The notes beneath the pieces were generated by a model. It did no database searches. It was not told where the DNA came from and worked only from the letters and a program-made list of their open reading frames with translations. From Actinomycetes bacterium (GTDB taxonomy: Bacteria > Actinomycetota > Acidimicrobiia > Acidimicrobiales > RAAP-2), in contig JAJYSP010000002.1 in assembly GCA_021793515.1 (NCBI GenBank), positions 113,624 to 177,623 on the forward strand: DNA of 64,000 bases, written 5' to 3'. Position 1 is the first letter of the stretch, and every line of letters starts with the position of its first letter. The position numbers and the translations under genes were made by a program. Shown piece by piece: positions 41,094 to 49,230 of the stretch.

Positions 41094-41420
41094 ATGACAA
41101 CAACCAACGCCGCCGAGGCGGTTTCGCGTGACCAAGATGGTGACGTGCAAGACAACACCGACCCCGCGGCTCGACCAACGAGACGAACATTCAGCACCGA
41201 AGAGAAGTTGGCCCTTCTCGCCGCCTACGAGGCGTGCGACCCCGGCAAGAAGGGCGAGTTCGCCCGTCGTGAGGGGATCTACTCGAGTCAGCTGACCGAG
41301 TGGCGCCGCGCTCGAGACGCCGGCACGCTCGCGGCGCGCGACTCGAACTCGTCGCGTCGCGATCGGCGCGAGTTCGACAAACTCGAACAGAGGAACAAGC
41401 GGCTAGAGGCCTCGTCAGTG
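41094..41420 (+). pseudogene. IS3-type transposase OrfA fragment
   Basis: RRTFSTEEKLALLAAYEACDPGKKGEFARREGIYSSQLTEWRRARDAG HTH; homology stops where antisense recombinase sequence begins. Confidence 0.7.
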
Positions 41421-41578
41421 CGGTCGAGGGCCTGTTCCTTGAGGGCGAGATCCGCGTGGACGTAGATCCGAGTCGTTTCAACTGATTCGTGTTCGAGCCA
41501 GAGTGCGATCGAAGCAATGTTGTCCGCGTACTCGCAAATATGTAGCACGAAGTACATGCGAACGTGTAGGTCCGCCAA
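41405..41578 (-). pseudogene. Tyrosine recombinase C-terminal fragment
   Basis: NIASIALWLEHESVETTRIYVHADLALKEQALDRT. Confidence 0.7.
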
Positions 41579-41607
41579 ACTGCAGATTAGCGGTTCTGGT
41601 CACCTCC

Positions 41608-41697
41608 CTTCGGGTTGACGTGGTCCTTTAAGCGGTAGCTCGGGCGGTTGATCGAGATGACTTCGCAGTGGTGCAAGAGCCGGTCGAGGATGGCCGA
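41608..41697 (-). pseudogene. istB (IS21 helper ATPase) C-terminal fragment
   Basis: SAILDRLLHHCEVISINRPSYRLKDHVNPKGGDQNR-stop on minus strand. Confidence 0.75.
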
Positions 41698-41813
41698 CGT
41701 TATCTTTCTTTACGCGAAGAAAAGTGGCCCTGAACTGGGGGGATCTATCGTGGACATGTGTCTAAGACAGGTCCTTGCCGGAGGACGACTGCGCCTTTGC
41801 TCTGCGCGGGACT

Positions 41814-42194
41814 TCATCTTCGAATGGCGTCTTCGCGCAGTTGCCCGTGGAGGCGGGCGACGGTGTCGCGCAGATCCCTGTTCTCTTTCGTCAGTTCGGT
41901 GATGTGCTTGTGAGCGATCTCAAGGCGGCGGCGATTGGACTCTGCGCTTGCCCGGCTGTCCCTAGCTTCCGGCACAGGACTGGCCTTCGATGCGTTGAGC
42001 GTTTTGATCTCGTCCAAGAGATCGTGCTGAGCGTAGAGCCACGACCGGGAGACCCGTGCTCTGACGGCGAGTCGAGCCACCGTGATCACCTCGCCTTGTG
42101 GCATCGATGCCAACCCGGTGGTCGCTCGCTTCAACGTCTCGTCATGACGAGCCCGAGCGAGTTGGGCCAATCGCTCCGAGTTGTCAGGCAGCAT
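41814..42194 (-). CDS. tnpC: TnpC-like (Tn554 family) accessory protein
   Basis: Short basic HTH/coiled-coil protein VARLAVRARVSRSWLYAQHDLLDEI...ELTKENRDLRDTVARLHGQL downstream of two recombinases. Confidence 0.7.
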   Translation of the reverse strand: MLPDNSERLAQLARARHDETLKRATTGLASMPQGEVITVARLAVRARVSRSWLYAQHDLLDEIKTLNASKASPVPEARDSRASAESNRRRLEIAHKHITELTKENRDLRDTVARLHGQLREDAIRR

Positions 42195-44433
42195 CGGAAC
42201 CGGTCACGGCCGACTGGGTTGATCCGGGCGGTTCTGCGCTCGATTCGTCGTGGCTGAGCGTAGCGATGATCGACTGCAAGTTCCGTTCAACAGTGTGGTT
42301 CATCTCGGCCATCCGCTGATGGCCGTCATGTTCGGCACGTCCTATCAATGCTCGAGTGGACTCGAGTTGGCGGTGATGCTGCGGAAGGAATTCGACCGTG
42401 GTGACAAACACCGGGCAGGTCAAACACGCATTGGCGTATTCGCAACTCTTCTGGAGAGGGAACGTGCAATATCCATTCGGCAGGGCCATCTTGGCGCGAG
42501 CGAGGTTGTTCTTCATCCAGACTGCTTCAGCAAGCGGCCCGCTTTCGATCGCCAGTTCCTCGCCGGCGACATTTACCTTGCGGGCCCGCTCCCACTGCTC
42601 ACGGATTGTCTGGTCCGATAGACGGGCGTAGTGAGATGTCATTTCGTGAGAGTCGTGGTCGAGGAGACGACGGACCGTCTCTTGCGGAACGTCGTTGTTA
42701 ATCAGCCGCGTTCCGTAGGTGTGGCGCCACTGGTGGGGCGTCACATGGACGGGACGACCGAGCTGATCACGCACGTCGCAAATGAGCAGCCACGTGACGA
42801 GCTCCCCGCGGAAGGTCGCTGCACTGAACGGCACTTGTCCATCGGGGTTGCGAGTCTGGCGTGGCAGCAGGCAGTGCCCGTCGGGGAACTTGCTCAATAC
42901 GACATCCTGGTGCACCTGGATGGCTTCGGCCAGGTCGGCTCCAATGGGAACAACCGCGTCGCGTCGCATCTTGTGATTCCGGTAACGCAGGTATGGCGCG
43001 TCTTGGCCGTCACGAACGATGCAGTCGAGTGCCAGCTTGCATCCGTCGCCGACCCGAAGGCCCGTGGCCATGAGAATCTTTATGAGTAGGCGGCCACCGA
43101 GGTCTGCGAATCGTTCCAGATTCTCCTCTCGTTCCAGCTGGCTCATGACGATCTCTGGCAATGCTCTCGGGAGTGCGACGTCGCGACGAGGGTAGTCCTC
43201 GCTGTAGATCGCTGCTCTCGGGCTAAGCCGAGGTTCCCACCCGTGTTGTCGAGATGTCAGGAGCAGCCCCGCCAAGCTCCCGATCTGTCCTATCCGAGTC
43301 TTGGCATTCGGGTAGAGCGTGGCCAGGTTCGAGAGATGCACTTCGATCAACTGGCGGGTGAGCGCCTCAGGGCCGCGCTGGAGCGACGGGCACGACTCCG
43401 AGAATCTGGTGATGGCGTGAACGTCGGCCACTACGGTCGACATCCCGATCCCGGTCGAGAGGCGCCAGCGAGCCCAACGCTTGGTCACCGAGCGAAGCCA
43501 CGGCGCTGCGATCCCGTCGAAACGTAGCGCCTTGTCCCGGCCTGGGTAACCGATCCGGCGTAGCAGCCAGATATCTCTCGGGAACTCGGCGTCCCAGCCA
43601 ACGCCTTCGACGAGGTCGGTGAGATAGCCGATGGCGTCGAGGAGGAACCGGTGACTGACGCTGCCGTGATCGGTCGAGTAACCGAGGTCGATAGTCCACG
43701 TCTCAGGAGTGCGGTCCAACAGCGATGATGCACCACTCGCTGAAAGCTGATTGAGCAGGCGTCGCAGCAAGTCCGGCCGAGTCTTGGTGCGGCGCTCGTC
43801 GACCCGACACTGGATCGCGTAAGCGATCTCGAGGCGCATCGGCATCGGCAAGGCACGCAGGTCGAATCGGTCCCTCCCGAAACTTTCGCAGCTGAGAACG
43901 TACTCGGCCAGAGGCGGTCTGCCGTGGTTGGCCCAACGGGTGCGATGGGATCGGCACAATCCCGAAGGGCCTTCGCCGTCGAGCAGACAGTGCGTGAGGG
44001 CACACTTCGCCTCTCGATGGAAGGACGGCCCGCTGTGTTCGGTCGCCCACGTTGCCCGATCAGGGAAGTGGGCACGCTGCCAGCGCAGATAGTGGGCATG
44101 GCAGAACGTGGCCATGTAATGACCGCGGCGACACGACGGAGCCGTGCAGCCCGGAGGCTGGCCGAGCCACCTGGAACTGGCCGGTGCCGACGCTGCCCAG
44201 TTCTCCAGATCCGGGCGACCGGCGGTAATCCAGCTTTGGTGGTGGGCAACGCACATCCCGATGAGCACGCCGGTGCGCGTGCAGCTGGCGGCCCTGCACG
44301 TCGGGCCTCCCATCACGGCGTCGGAAGCATCGACGAAGATCACGTCCTCGTCGAACTCGGGGCGCAACTGAGTGGCGAGACGCTCGACCAAACTCACGCT
44401 TCCGACCTGAAGCGGCCTTGCCAGAGCACTCAT
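42184..44433 (-). CDS. tnpB: TnpB-like tyrosine recombinase (Tn554 family)
   Basis: LMATGLRVGDGCKLALDCI, HVTPHQWRHTYGTRLINNDVP, LLDHDSHEMTSHYA; ATGA overlap with tnpA; start chosen inside the 841-aa ORF. Confidence 0.85.
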   Translation of the reverse strand: MSALARPLQVGSVSLVERLATQLRPEFDEDVIFVDASDAVMGGPTCRAASCTRTGVLIGMCVAHHQSWITAGRPDLENWAASAPASSRWLGQPPGCTAPSCRRGHYMATFCHAHYLRWQRAHFPDRATWATEHSGPSFHREAKCALTHCLLDGEGPSGLCRSHRTRWANHGRPPLAEYVLSCESFGRDRFDLRALPMPMRLEIAYAIQCRVDERRTKTRPDLLRRLLNQLSASGASSLLDRTPETWTIDLGYSTDHGSVSHRFLLDAIGYLTDLVEGVGWDAEFPRDIWLLRRIGYPGRDKALRFDGIAAPWLRSVTKRWARWRLSTGIGMSTVVADVHAITRFSESCPSLQRGPEALTRQLIEVHLSNLATLYPNAKTRIGQIGSLAGLLLTSRQHGWEPRLSPRAAIYSEDYPRRDVALPRALPEIVMSQLEREENLERFADLGGRLLIKILMATGLRVGDGCKLALDCIVRDGQDAPYLRYRNHKMRRDAVVPIGADLAEAIQVHQDVVLSKFPDGHCLLPRQTRNPDGQVPFSAATFRGELVTWLLICDVRDQLGRPVHVTPHQWRHTYGTRLINNDVPQETVRRLLDHDSHEMTSHYARLSDQTIREQWERARKVNVAGEELAIESGPLAEAVWMKNNLARAKMALPNGYCTFPLQKSCEYANACLTCPVFVTTVEFLPQHHRQLESTRALIGRAEHDGHQRMAEMNHTVERNLQSIIATLSHDESSAEPPGSTQSAVTGSDAA

Positions 44434-45566
44434 GGCGCGGGCATCGCTGCCAACACGCCAGCAGCGACGAGCGCCCTTCTCGCGTCCTCGACGCCGAGAT
44501 GAGCGTAGGTGTCGATCGTGGTCGAGATCGAAGCGTGACCCATGAGCTTTTGGACGACCTCGGGTGCCACACCTCGCCGGAGGAGATTTGTGGCAAAGGA
44601 GTGGCGAAATAAGTGGGGGCTGAACTCGATGCCGGTCCGGGCGCGCAACCGACGAACCAAGCGGTAGACGCTGGCGTAGGTCATCGGCTGGCCGAGCGGT
44701 TCTCCCCACAGGTTCACGAACACGTAGTCACAGTCCAACGCCCCGTACTCGTCGTGCAGGTAGTCACTGTAGAGCCGAATAAGTCCTGGGTCGACTGGCA
44801 CCTCACGAGACCAGGACTTGGCGCGAGCGCCATTGATGTTCAACCGCTGGCGGACGGCGATCTCGCAACGCCGCGCATCGATGTCTTCGTGACGGAGACC
44901 GAGCGCCTCGCCGACGCGCAAGCCCGTGCCGGCCAGCAGGCTCAGTAGGAACCGGTCCCTCAGCCGGTCGCACCCCTCGATCAGACTGCTCATCTCCGCG
45001 AGTGTGAGTTCCCGCGGAGTTCGGCGTTCTCGGCGCAGCCCGACGACTTGGTGCCGTTCGGGCCTCGCGCCCAGGTGGGCAAGGAAGGGCTTCCACGATC
45101 CGCCCCGTCCGCCGGGCCGCCATCTCGTCAACAGCTCGGCCACGTCGACACCGTGACGAGCGTGGAACTCGTAAAAGGAGGCCACCGCAGAGAGTTTGCG
45201 GTTCACCGTCGAAGTAGACAACGCGCCCTCCACCCATGGCAATGCAGCCACCCGGCCGGTTCGTGCGGTAGGAGGAAGCCGGAGCCACGCAACGAATCGA
45301 CCGAGGTCCTCCAGGCACACTGCGGCCCAGTCGAGTTCGCGGATGGTCAAATACGAAAAGAAGTCCTTCAGATCGTGGGCGTAGGCCCTCACCGTATTCG
45401 GCGAGCGCTCGATCGCGCTCAGATGCGCCAGAAACTTCTCCACCGGTTCGACAAATTGACCGTCCGCCAAAATCGTCGACGACTCTACCCCCGAAGGCAT
45501 GACTACTCGTTGAACACGCAACTGGTCTCCTGTCGTGGGAACCGCAAGATAACCCGCCCAAGACAC
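44430..45566 (-). CDS. tnpA: TnpA-like tyrosine recombinase (Tn554 family)
   Basis: LLAGTGLRVGEALGLRHEDID, FSPHLFRHSFATNLLRRGV, LMGHASISTTIDTYAHL. Confidence 0.88.
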   Translation of the reverse strand: MSWAGYLAVPTTGDQLRVQRVVMPSGVESSTILADGQFVEPVEKFLAHLSAIERSPNTVRAYAHDLKDFFSYLTIRELDWAAVCLEDLGRFVAWLRLPPTARTGRVAALPWVEGALSTSTVNRKLSAVASFYEFHARHGVDVAELLTRWRPGGRGGSWKPFLAHLGARPERHQVVGLRRERRTPRELTLAEMSSLIEGCDRLRDRFLLSLLAGTGLRVGEALGLRHEDIDARRCEIAVRQRLNINGARAKSWSREVPVDPGLIRLYSDYLHDEYGALDCDYVFVNLWGEPLGQPMTYASVYRLVRRLRARTGIEFSPHLFRHSFATNLLRRGVAPEVVQKLMGHASISTTIDTYAHLGVEDARRALVAAGVLAAMPAP

Positions 45567-45632
45567 AAAGCCGGGGATGGTCGAGGTCTCGTCATAGACG
45601 TTAAAGACAACACCGACAGATGGTCAGATAAC

Positions 45633-45785
45633 CGAGGCGAGGACGTCGTCGCCGAAGACCTGACCCCATTCGCCAAAGCTTTTGTTCGAGGTCACGATGA
45701 TCGACCCCTTCTCATAGCGGCGCGAGACCATCTGGAAGACCATGTTGGCGTCGGCGCGGTGAAGGGAGGTATCCCACTTCGTCAA
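45633..45785 (-). pseudogene. istB internal fragment
   Basis: WDTSLHRADANMVFQMVSRRYEKGSIIVTSNKSFGEWGQVFGDDVLAS on minus strand. Confidence 0.75.
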
Positions 45786-45810
45786 CCTATGCCGATGTCG
45801 GCATAGGTTG
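45783..45810. repeat. 28-bp palindrome with 13-bp perfect arms
   Basis: CAACCTATGCCGA-TG-TCGGCATAGGTTG. Confidence 0.9.
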
Positions 45811-45907
45811 GATTATGTTGACCGCGTGATTATGTCGATTCCAGACCAGAACACGCGCGTTCCATCTGTTCGGCCCTGGTGGGTGGTGTTGGGCGAGTCG
45901 GCATAAT

Positions 45908-46297
45908 CACAGTGCCTCCAGGAAGGCAAGCAGTTGGTCGGGTGGCCGGAAACGGGTCCACGTCGTGGCGGGACCCGCTGCCTTGGACAGCGCGCGTTCC
46001 TTCAGCGCAAGGTCAGCGTGCTGGTAGATGTCGGTGGTGCGAATTGACTCGTGTCCCAGCCACAAGGCGATGACGGCCACGTCCACGCCCGCGTCGAAAG
46101 AGGCGCATAGCCGCCGTGTGGCGAAGTACGTGCGGCGTCACGTCCTTTTGTCCGAGCGAGGCGCAACACTCGGCCGCCGTCCGTGCGTGTCGAGCGACCA
46201 TCTTGCTGACGGCGCTGCGACTGAGCGGGCCCGAGCCGTGGGTGTTGGCAAAGAGTGGCGAGTCGGGGGTGCCGCCGTGTTCTGCCATTAGTCGCAT
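45908..46297 (-). pseudogene. Frameshifted, 5'-truncated tyrosine recombinase
   Basis: VTPHVLRHTAAMRLF (frame 1) then DAGVDVAVIALWLGHESIRTTDIYQHADLALKERALSKA...LLAFLEAL-stop (frame 2); 5' end abuts the IS4 left end. Confidence 0.75.
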
Positions 46298-47737
46298 TAC
46301 CGTTTACTTAAGGACTGAAGTGGAAATCTGAGGACATGCCGCGCGCGGGGTGGGTGAAGCCGGAGACTGATCAGCGCCTTTCCGATCACATCTCCATTGG
46401 CGTGTTGACCCGAGTATTCCCACCGGAGCTGGTCGATCGCGTGATCGAAGAATCGGGTCGGACCGAGAAACGCCACCGACTGCTGCCCGCCCGGGTCGTC
46501 GTCTACTACGTGCTCGGTCTGGCCCTCTTCAGCCAGTCCTCTTACGAAGAGGTGATGCGGATGCTCGTCGAGGGGCTCAGCTGGGCCGGCGACTGGGCCC
46601 ACGCCTGGAACGTGCCCACCAAGGCGGCGCTGTTCAAGGCGCGCATGCGCCTGGGCTCAACACCACTCGAGGCGCTGTTCAAAGAGACCGCGGCGCCGAT
46701 GGCGACCAAGCGCACCAGAGGCGCGTGGTTCAAGGGACGTCGGCTCATGGCGATTGATGGCACGTGCCTCGACGTCGCGGACACCGTGGCCAACGACGCG
46801 TTCTTTGGACGTCCCGGCTCGAAGGGTCCAGGGGGCGTCGGGGCCTTTCCCCAGATCCGCGTGGTGGCCCTCGCCGAGTGCGCGACCCACGCGATCGTCG
46901 ATGTCGCAGTCGGTCGCTACCGCGACAGCGAACATCGCCTCGTGGGGAACCTCGTTGACTCGATGGGGCCGGACATGTTGGTCCTCGCGGATCGGGGGTT
47001 CTTCAGCTTTTCCTTGTGGACCAAGGCTTCGGCGAGCGGGGCGGACCTGTTGTGGCGCACGAAGTCGAGCCACGTGCTGCCAATCAAGGCGCGCCTCGCC
47101 GACGGTTCGTTTCTCTCGGTGATCTATCCGAGCTTGAAGGATCGCCGCCACGACACCAACGCCGTCACGCTGCGCGTGGTCGAGTACGCACTCGGTGGCG
47201 AAGGCGCCGACGACACCACCTATCGCCTGCTCACCACGATCCTCGATCCCACGGTCGCTTCCGCGGCGCAGCTCGCTCGCCTTTACGCCGAGCGCTGGGA
47301 GATCGAATCCGCGTTCGATGAGTTAAAGACCCACCAGCGCAGTGCGCGTGTCGTGTTGCGCTCGAAGATGCCCGAGGGCGTGCTCCAGGAGGTCTACGGC
47401 TACTTCTGCGTGCACTACGCCATCCGCTGGCTGATGCACTCGGTGGCGCTCGGCGCGGACGCCGACCCCGATCGGATCAGTTTCACTCGCACCCTCCGGG
47501 TGGCACGCCGCACAACGGCGTCCCACCCGGGTTTTCCCCCTCAGGTACTTGACGACGCACACCACCAGGCGACCTCGGAGATGTTGTTCGAACTTCTCGA
47601 CCCGAGGCGTCACCGCACCAACGCCCGGGTCGTCAAACGCAAGATGTCGAACTACGGCGTTACGCGCCCCGAACATCGCCGCCCGGGGCCGCCTCCGGAC
47701 CGGACGCCAATGATCCTATCGGCTTAAGTAAACGGTA
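46298..47737 (+). mobile_element. IS4-family insertion sequence
   Basis: Perfect 15-bp terminal inverted repeats TACCGTTTACTTAAG / CTTAAGTAAACGGTA flank an intact transposase. Confidence 0.88.
46336..47727 (+). CDS. IS4-family transposase
   Basis: MAIDGTCLDVADT, VLADRGFFSF, LYAERWEIESAFDELK (Y-2-R-3-E-6-K). Confidence 0.92.
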   Translation: MPRAGWVKPETDQRLSDHISIGVLTRVFPPELVDRVIEESGRTEKRHRLLPARVVVYYVLGLALFSQSSYEEVMRMLVEGLSWAGDWAHAWNVPTKAALFKARMRLGSTPLEALFKETAAPMATKRTRGAWFKGRRLMAIDGTCLDVADTVANDAFFGRPGSKGPGGVGAFPQIRVVALAECATHAIVDVAVGRYRDSEHRLVGNLVDSMGPDMLVLADRGFFSFSLWTKASASGADLLWRTKSSHVLPIKARLADGSFLSVIYPSLKDRRHDTNAVTLRVVEYALGGEGADDTTYRLLTTILDPTVASAAQLARLYAERWEIESAFDELKTHQRSARVVLRSKMPEGVLQEVYGYFCVHYAIRWLMHSVALGADADPDRISFTRTLRVARRTTASHPGFPPQVLDDAHHQATSEMLFELLDPRRHRTNARVVKRKMSNYGVTRPEHRRPGPPPDRTPMILSA

Positions 47738-47908
47738 TTGGGGTTAGCGCTATCTAGTTCGAGATGCTCGAGATTCAACTACTCAGTTCTCCATAAGTAG
47801 CCCGTGCTCAGCACGAGCCCTTGCTCGCTTCAGTTATGCCTCGGCTGGCGCCTCACGATCGCGGTATTTCAGGAGGACAACTCGCCCGCAGTCAACATAA
47901 CACCTGAC

Positions 47909-48733
47909 CTAACACGAGATGTCCTTCCTTATGAATACAAAATTCGAATAGTGATAAATATTCGTTTCGGGCTTCCTCAAGTCTCGCTTAAGAAGAGAAG
48001 TACCATAGGGGAGGATTTGAAATAGGGCGTATCCAGGTAACAATGCTCCTATACTAAATAGCGTATGACCCTCAAATAAATGATGCCAATTATACTCAAT
48101 CTGTATGAACTTTGGACGGAGGTATGTTATCGTATCTTGAGCACCTAGCAAGACGTCGTATTCATAGCCTTCAGTATCAATTTTGATAAGATCAATCTCA
48201 CTAAAGTTAGGAATATTTGTCTTGAAATAGTTATCCAAAGTATTTACGTGAACAGTCAGCGTTTCCTTATTTACTGCACCAACATATTCAATCTCGTTGA
48301 TGCTCTTACTTAGTGATGCAAACTCCGTATTTCGAGAACCAAAATGAATTTGAGCATCACCCGCGCTACTTCCAAGCGCCTCATTCACTATGGTCAATCT
48401 GTCCGGGAACTGATTTTGTAATTTCTTGAGTTCATCGAATTCTGATGGTAAGGGTTCAAAAGCAAACACATGAGCACTTGAGTACATTAGCAAGTTTCTC
48501 GAATAACTGCCACTATTCGCTCCCACATCAATGCAAATTTCAAGCTTTTGTTTAGCAATTCGTCTTATGAACTTTTGCTCTCCATTACGGGCCATGTTTG
48601 AATTCTTGTAACCGCTTCCTCGCAGGATGAAGTGAATGAGCACACTATTCAATTTGGCTGCAGAAGGTCTTCCTAGAGCAAACACTAGTGGACTGGCCAC
48701 TAGAGTCTCCAATTTTTCTTGGAATTTATTCAT
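47909..48733 (-). CDS. FkbM-family methyltransferase
   Basis: ICIDVGANSGSYSRNLL, VFAFEPLPSEF, IDLIKIDTEGYEYDVLLGA. Confidence 0.88.
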   Translation of the reverse strand: MNKFQEKLETLVASPLVFALGRPSAAKLNSVLIHFILRGSGYKNSNMARNGEQKFIRRIAKQKLEICIDVGANSGSYSRNLLMYSSAHVFAFEPLPSEFDELKKLQNQFPDRLTIVNEALGSSAGDAQIHFGSRNTEFASLSKSINEIEYVGAVNKETLTVHVNTLDNYFKTNIPNFSEIDLIKIDTEGYEYDVLLGAQDTITYLRPKFIQIEYNWHHLFEGHTLFSIGALLPGYALFQILPYGTSLLKRDLRKPETNIYHYSNFVFIRKDISC

Positions 48734-48937
48734 CTGAGAACCTTTCCAGATACTCTGTCAATGCGCAACCTAATCCGATGTTCATGTCAATATTTATATG
48801 ATAACCCATCCGAACGTAGTTTTGATCTTAGGCGATTAGTGCACACGAGAAGAGATAGCGTCACGATCAGTGGGCCAATGCCCTCGATAGTCGTCGTCTG
48901 TAGATGACGTCAAGTGGTCATTGATGACTGGGGGCAT

Positions 48938-49155
48938 TCAAGTAGATAGCGTAACTATTTCTGTGAACTTCTCCAATGGTGTCTTATAGCTGAGGATCTT
49001 GCGCGGACGTTCGTTCAGACTGAATTGAATGCGTTGCAGGTCTTCTTTCGGGTGCTCCAATAGTTTGGTCCTCTTGACCATGTATTGGCAAAGCAGACCG
49101 TTCGTATTCTCATTGGCTTCTCGCCACCACGGACCGTGCGGGTCGCAACAGTAGT
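48938..49155 (-). pseudogene. IS30-family transposase C-terminal fragment
   Basis: GPWWREANENTNGLLCQYMVK...IQFSLNERPRKILSYKTPLEKF on minus strand. Confidence 0.75.
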
Positions 49156-49230
49156 AGGGATTCCGAGGGTTTTCGCAAGTTCCGATTGATTCCGTACAGG
49201 CATCAGGCCTACTTCTCGAACGAGTGCGCT

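Larger units (their letters stand above)
41698..45632. mobile_element. Compact Tn554-like transposon (tnpABC) inserted in istB
   Basis: Inverted ends GTTATCT (41699) / AGATAAC (45626..45632); only the tnpA-tnpB-tnpC operon inside; istB halves flank it. Confidence 0.75.

Noticed and set aside
42184-44709. 841-aa start for the second recombinase
   Set aside because: A long overlap with tnpA would be required; ATG at 44433 gives a standard 4-bp overlap.
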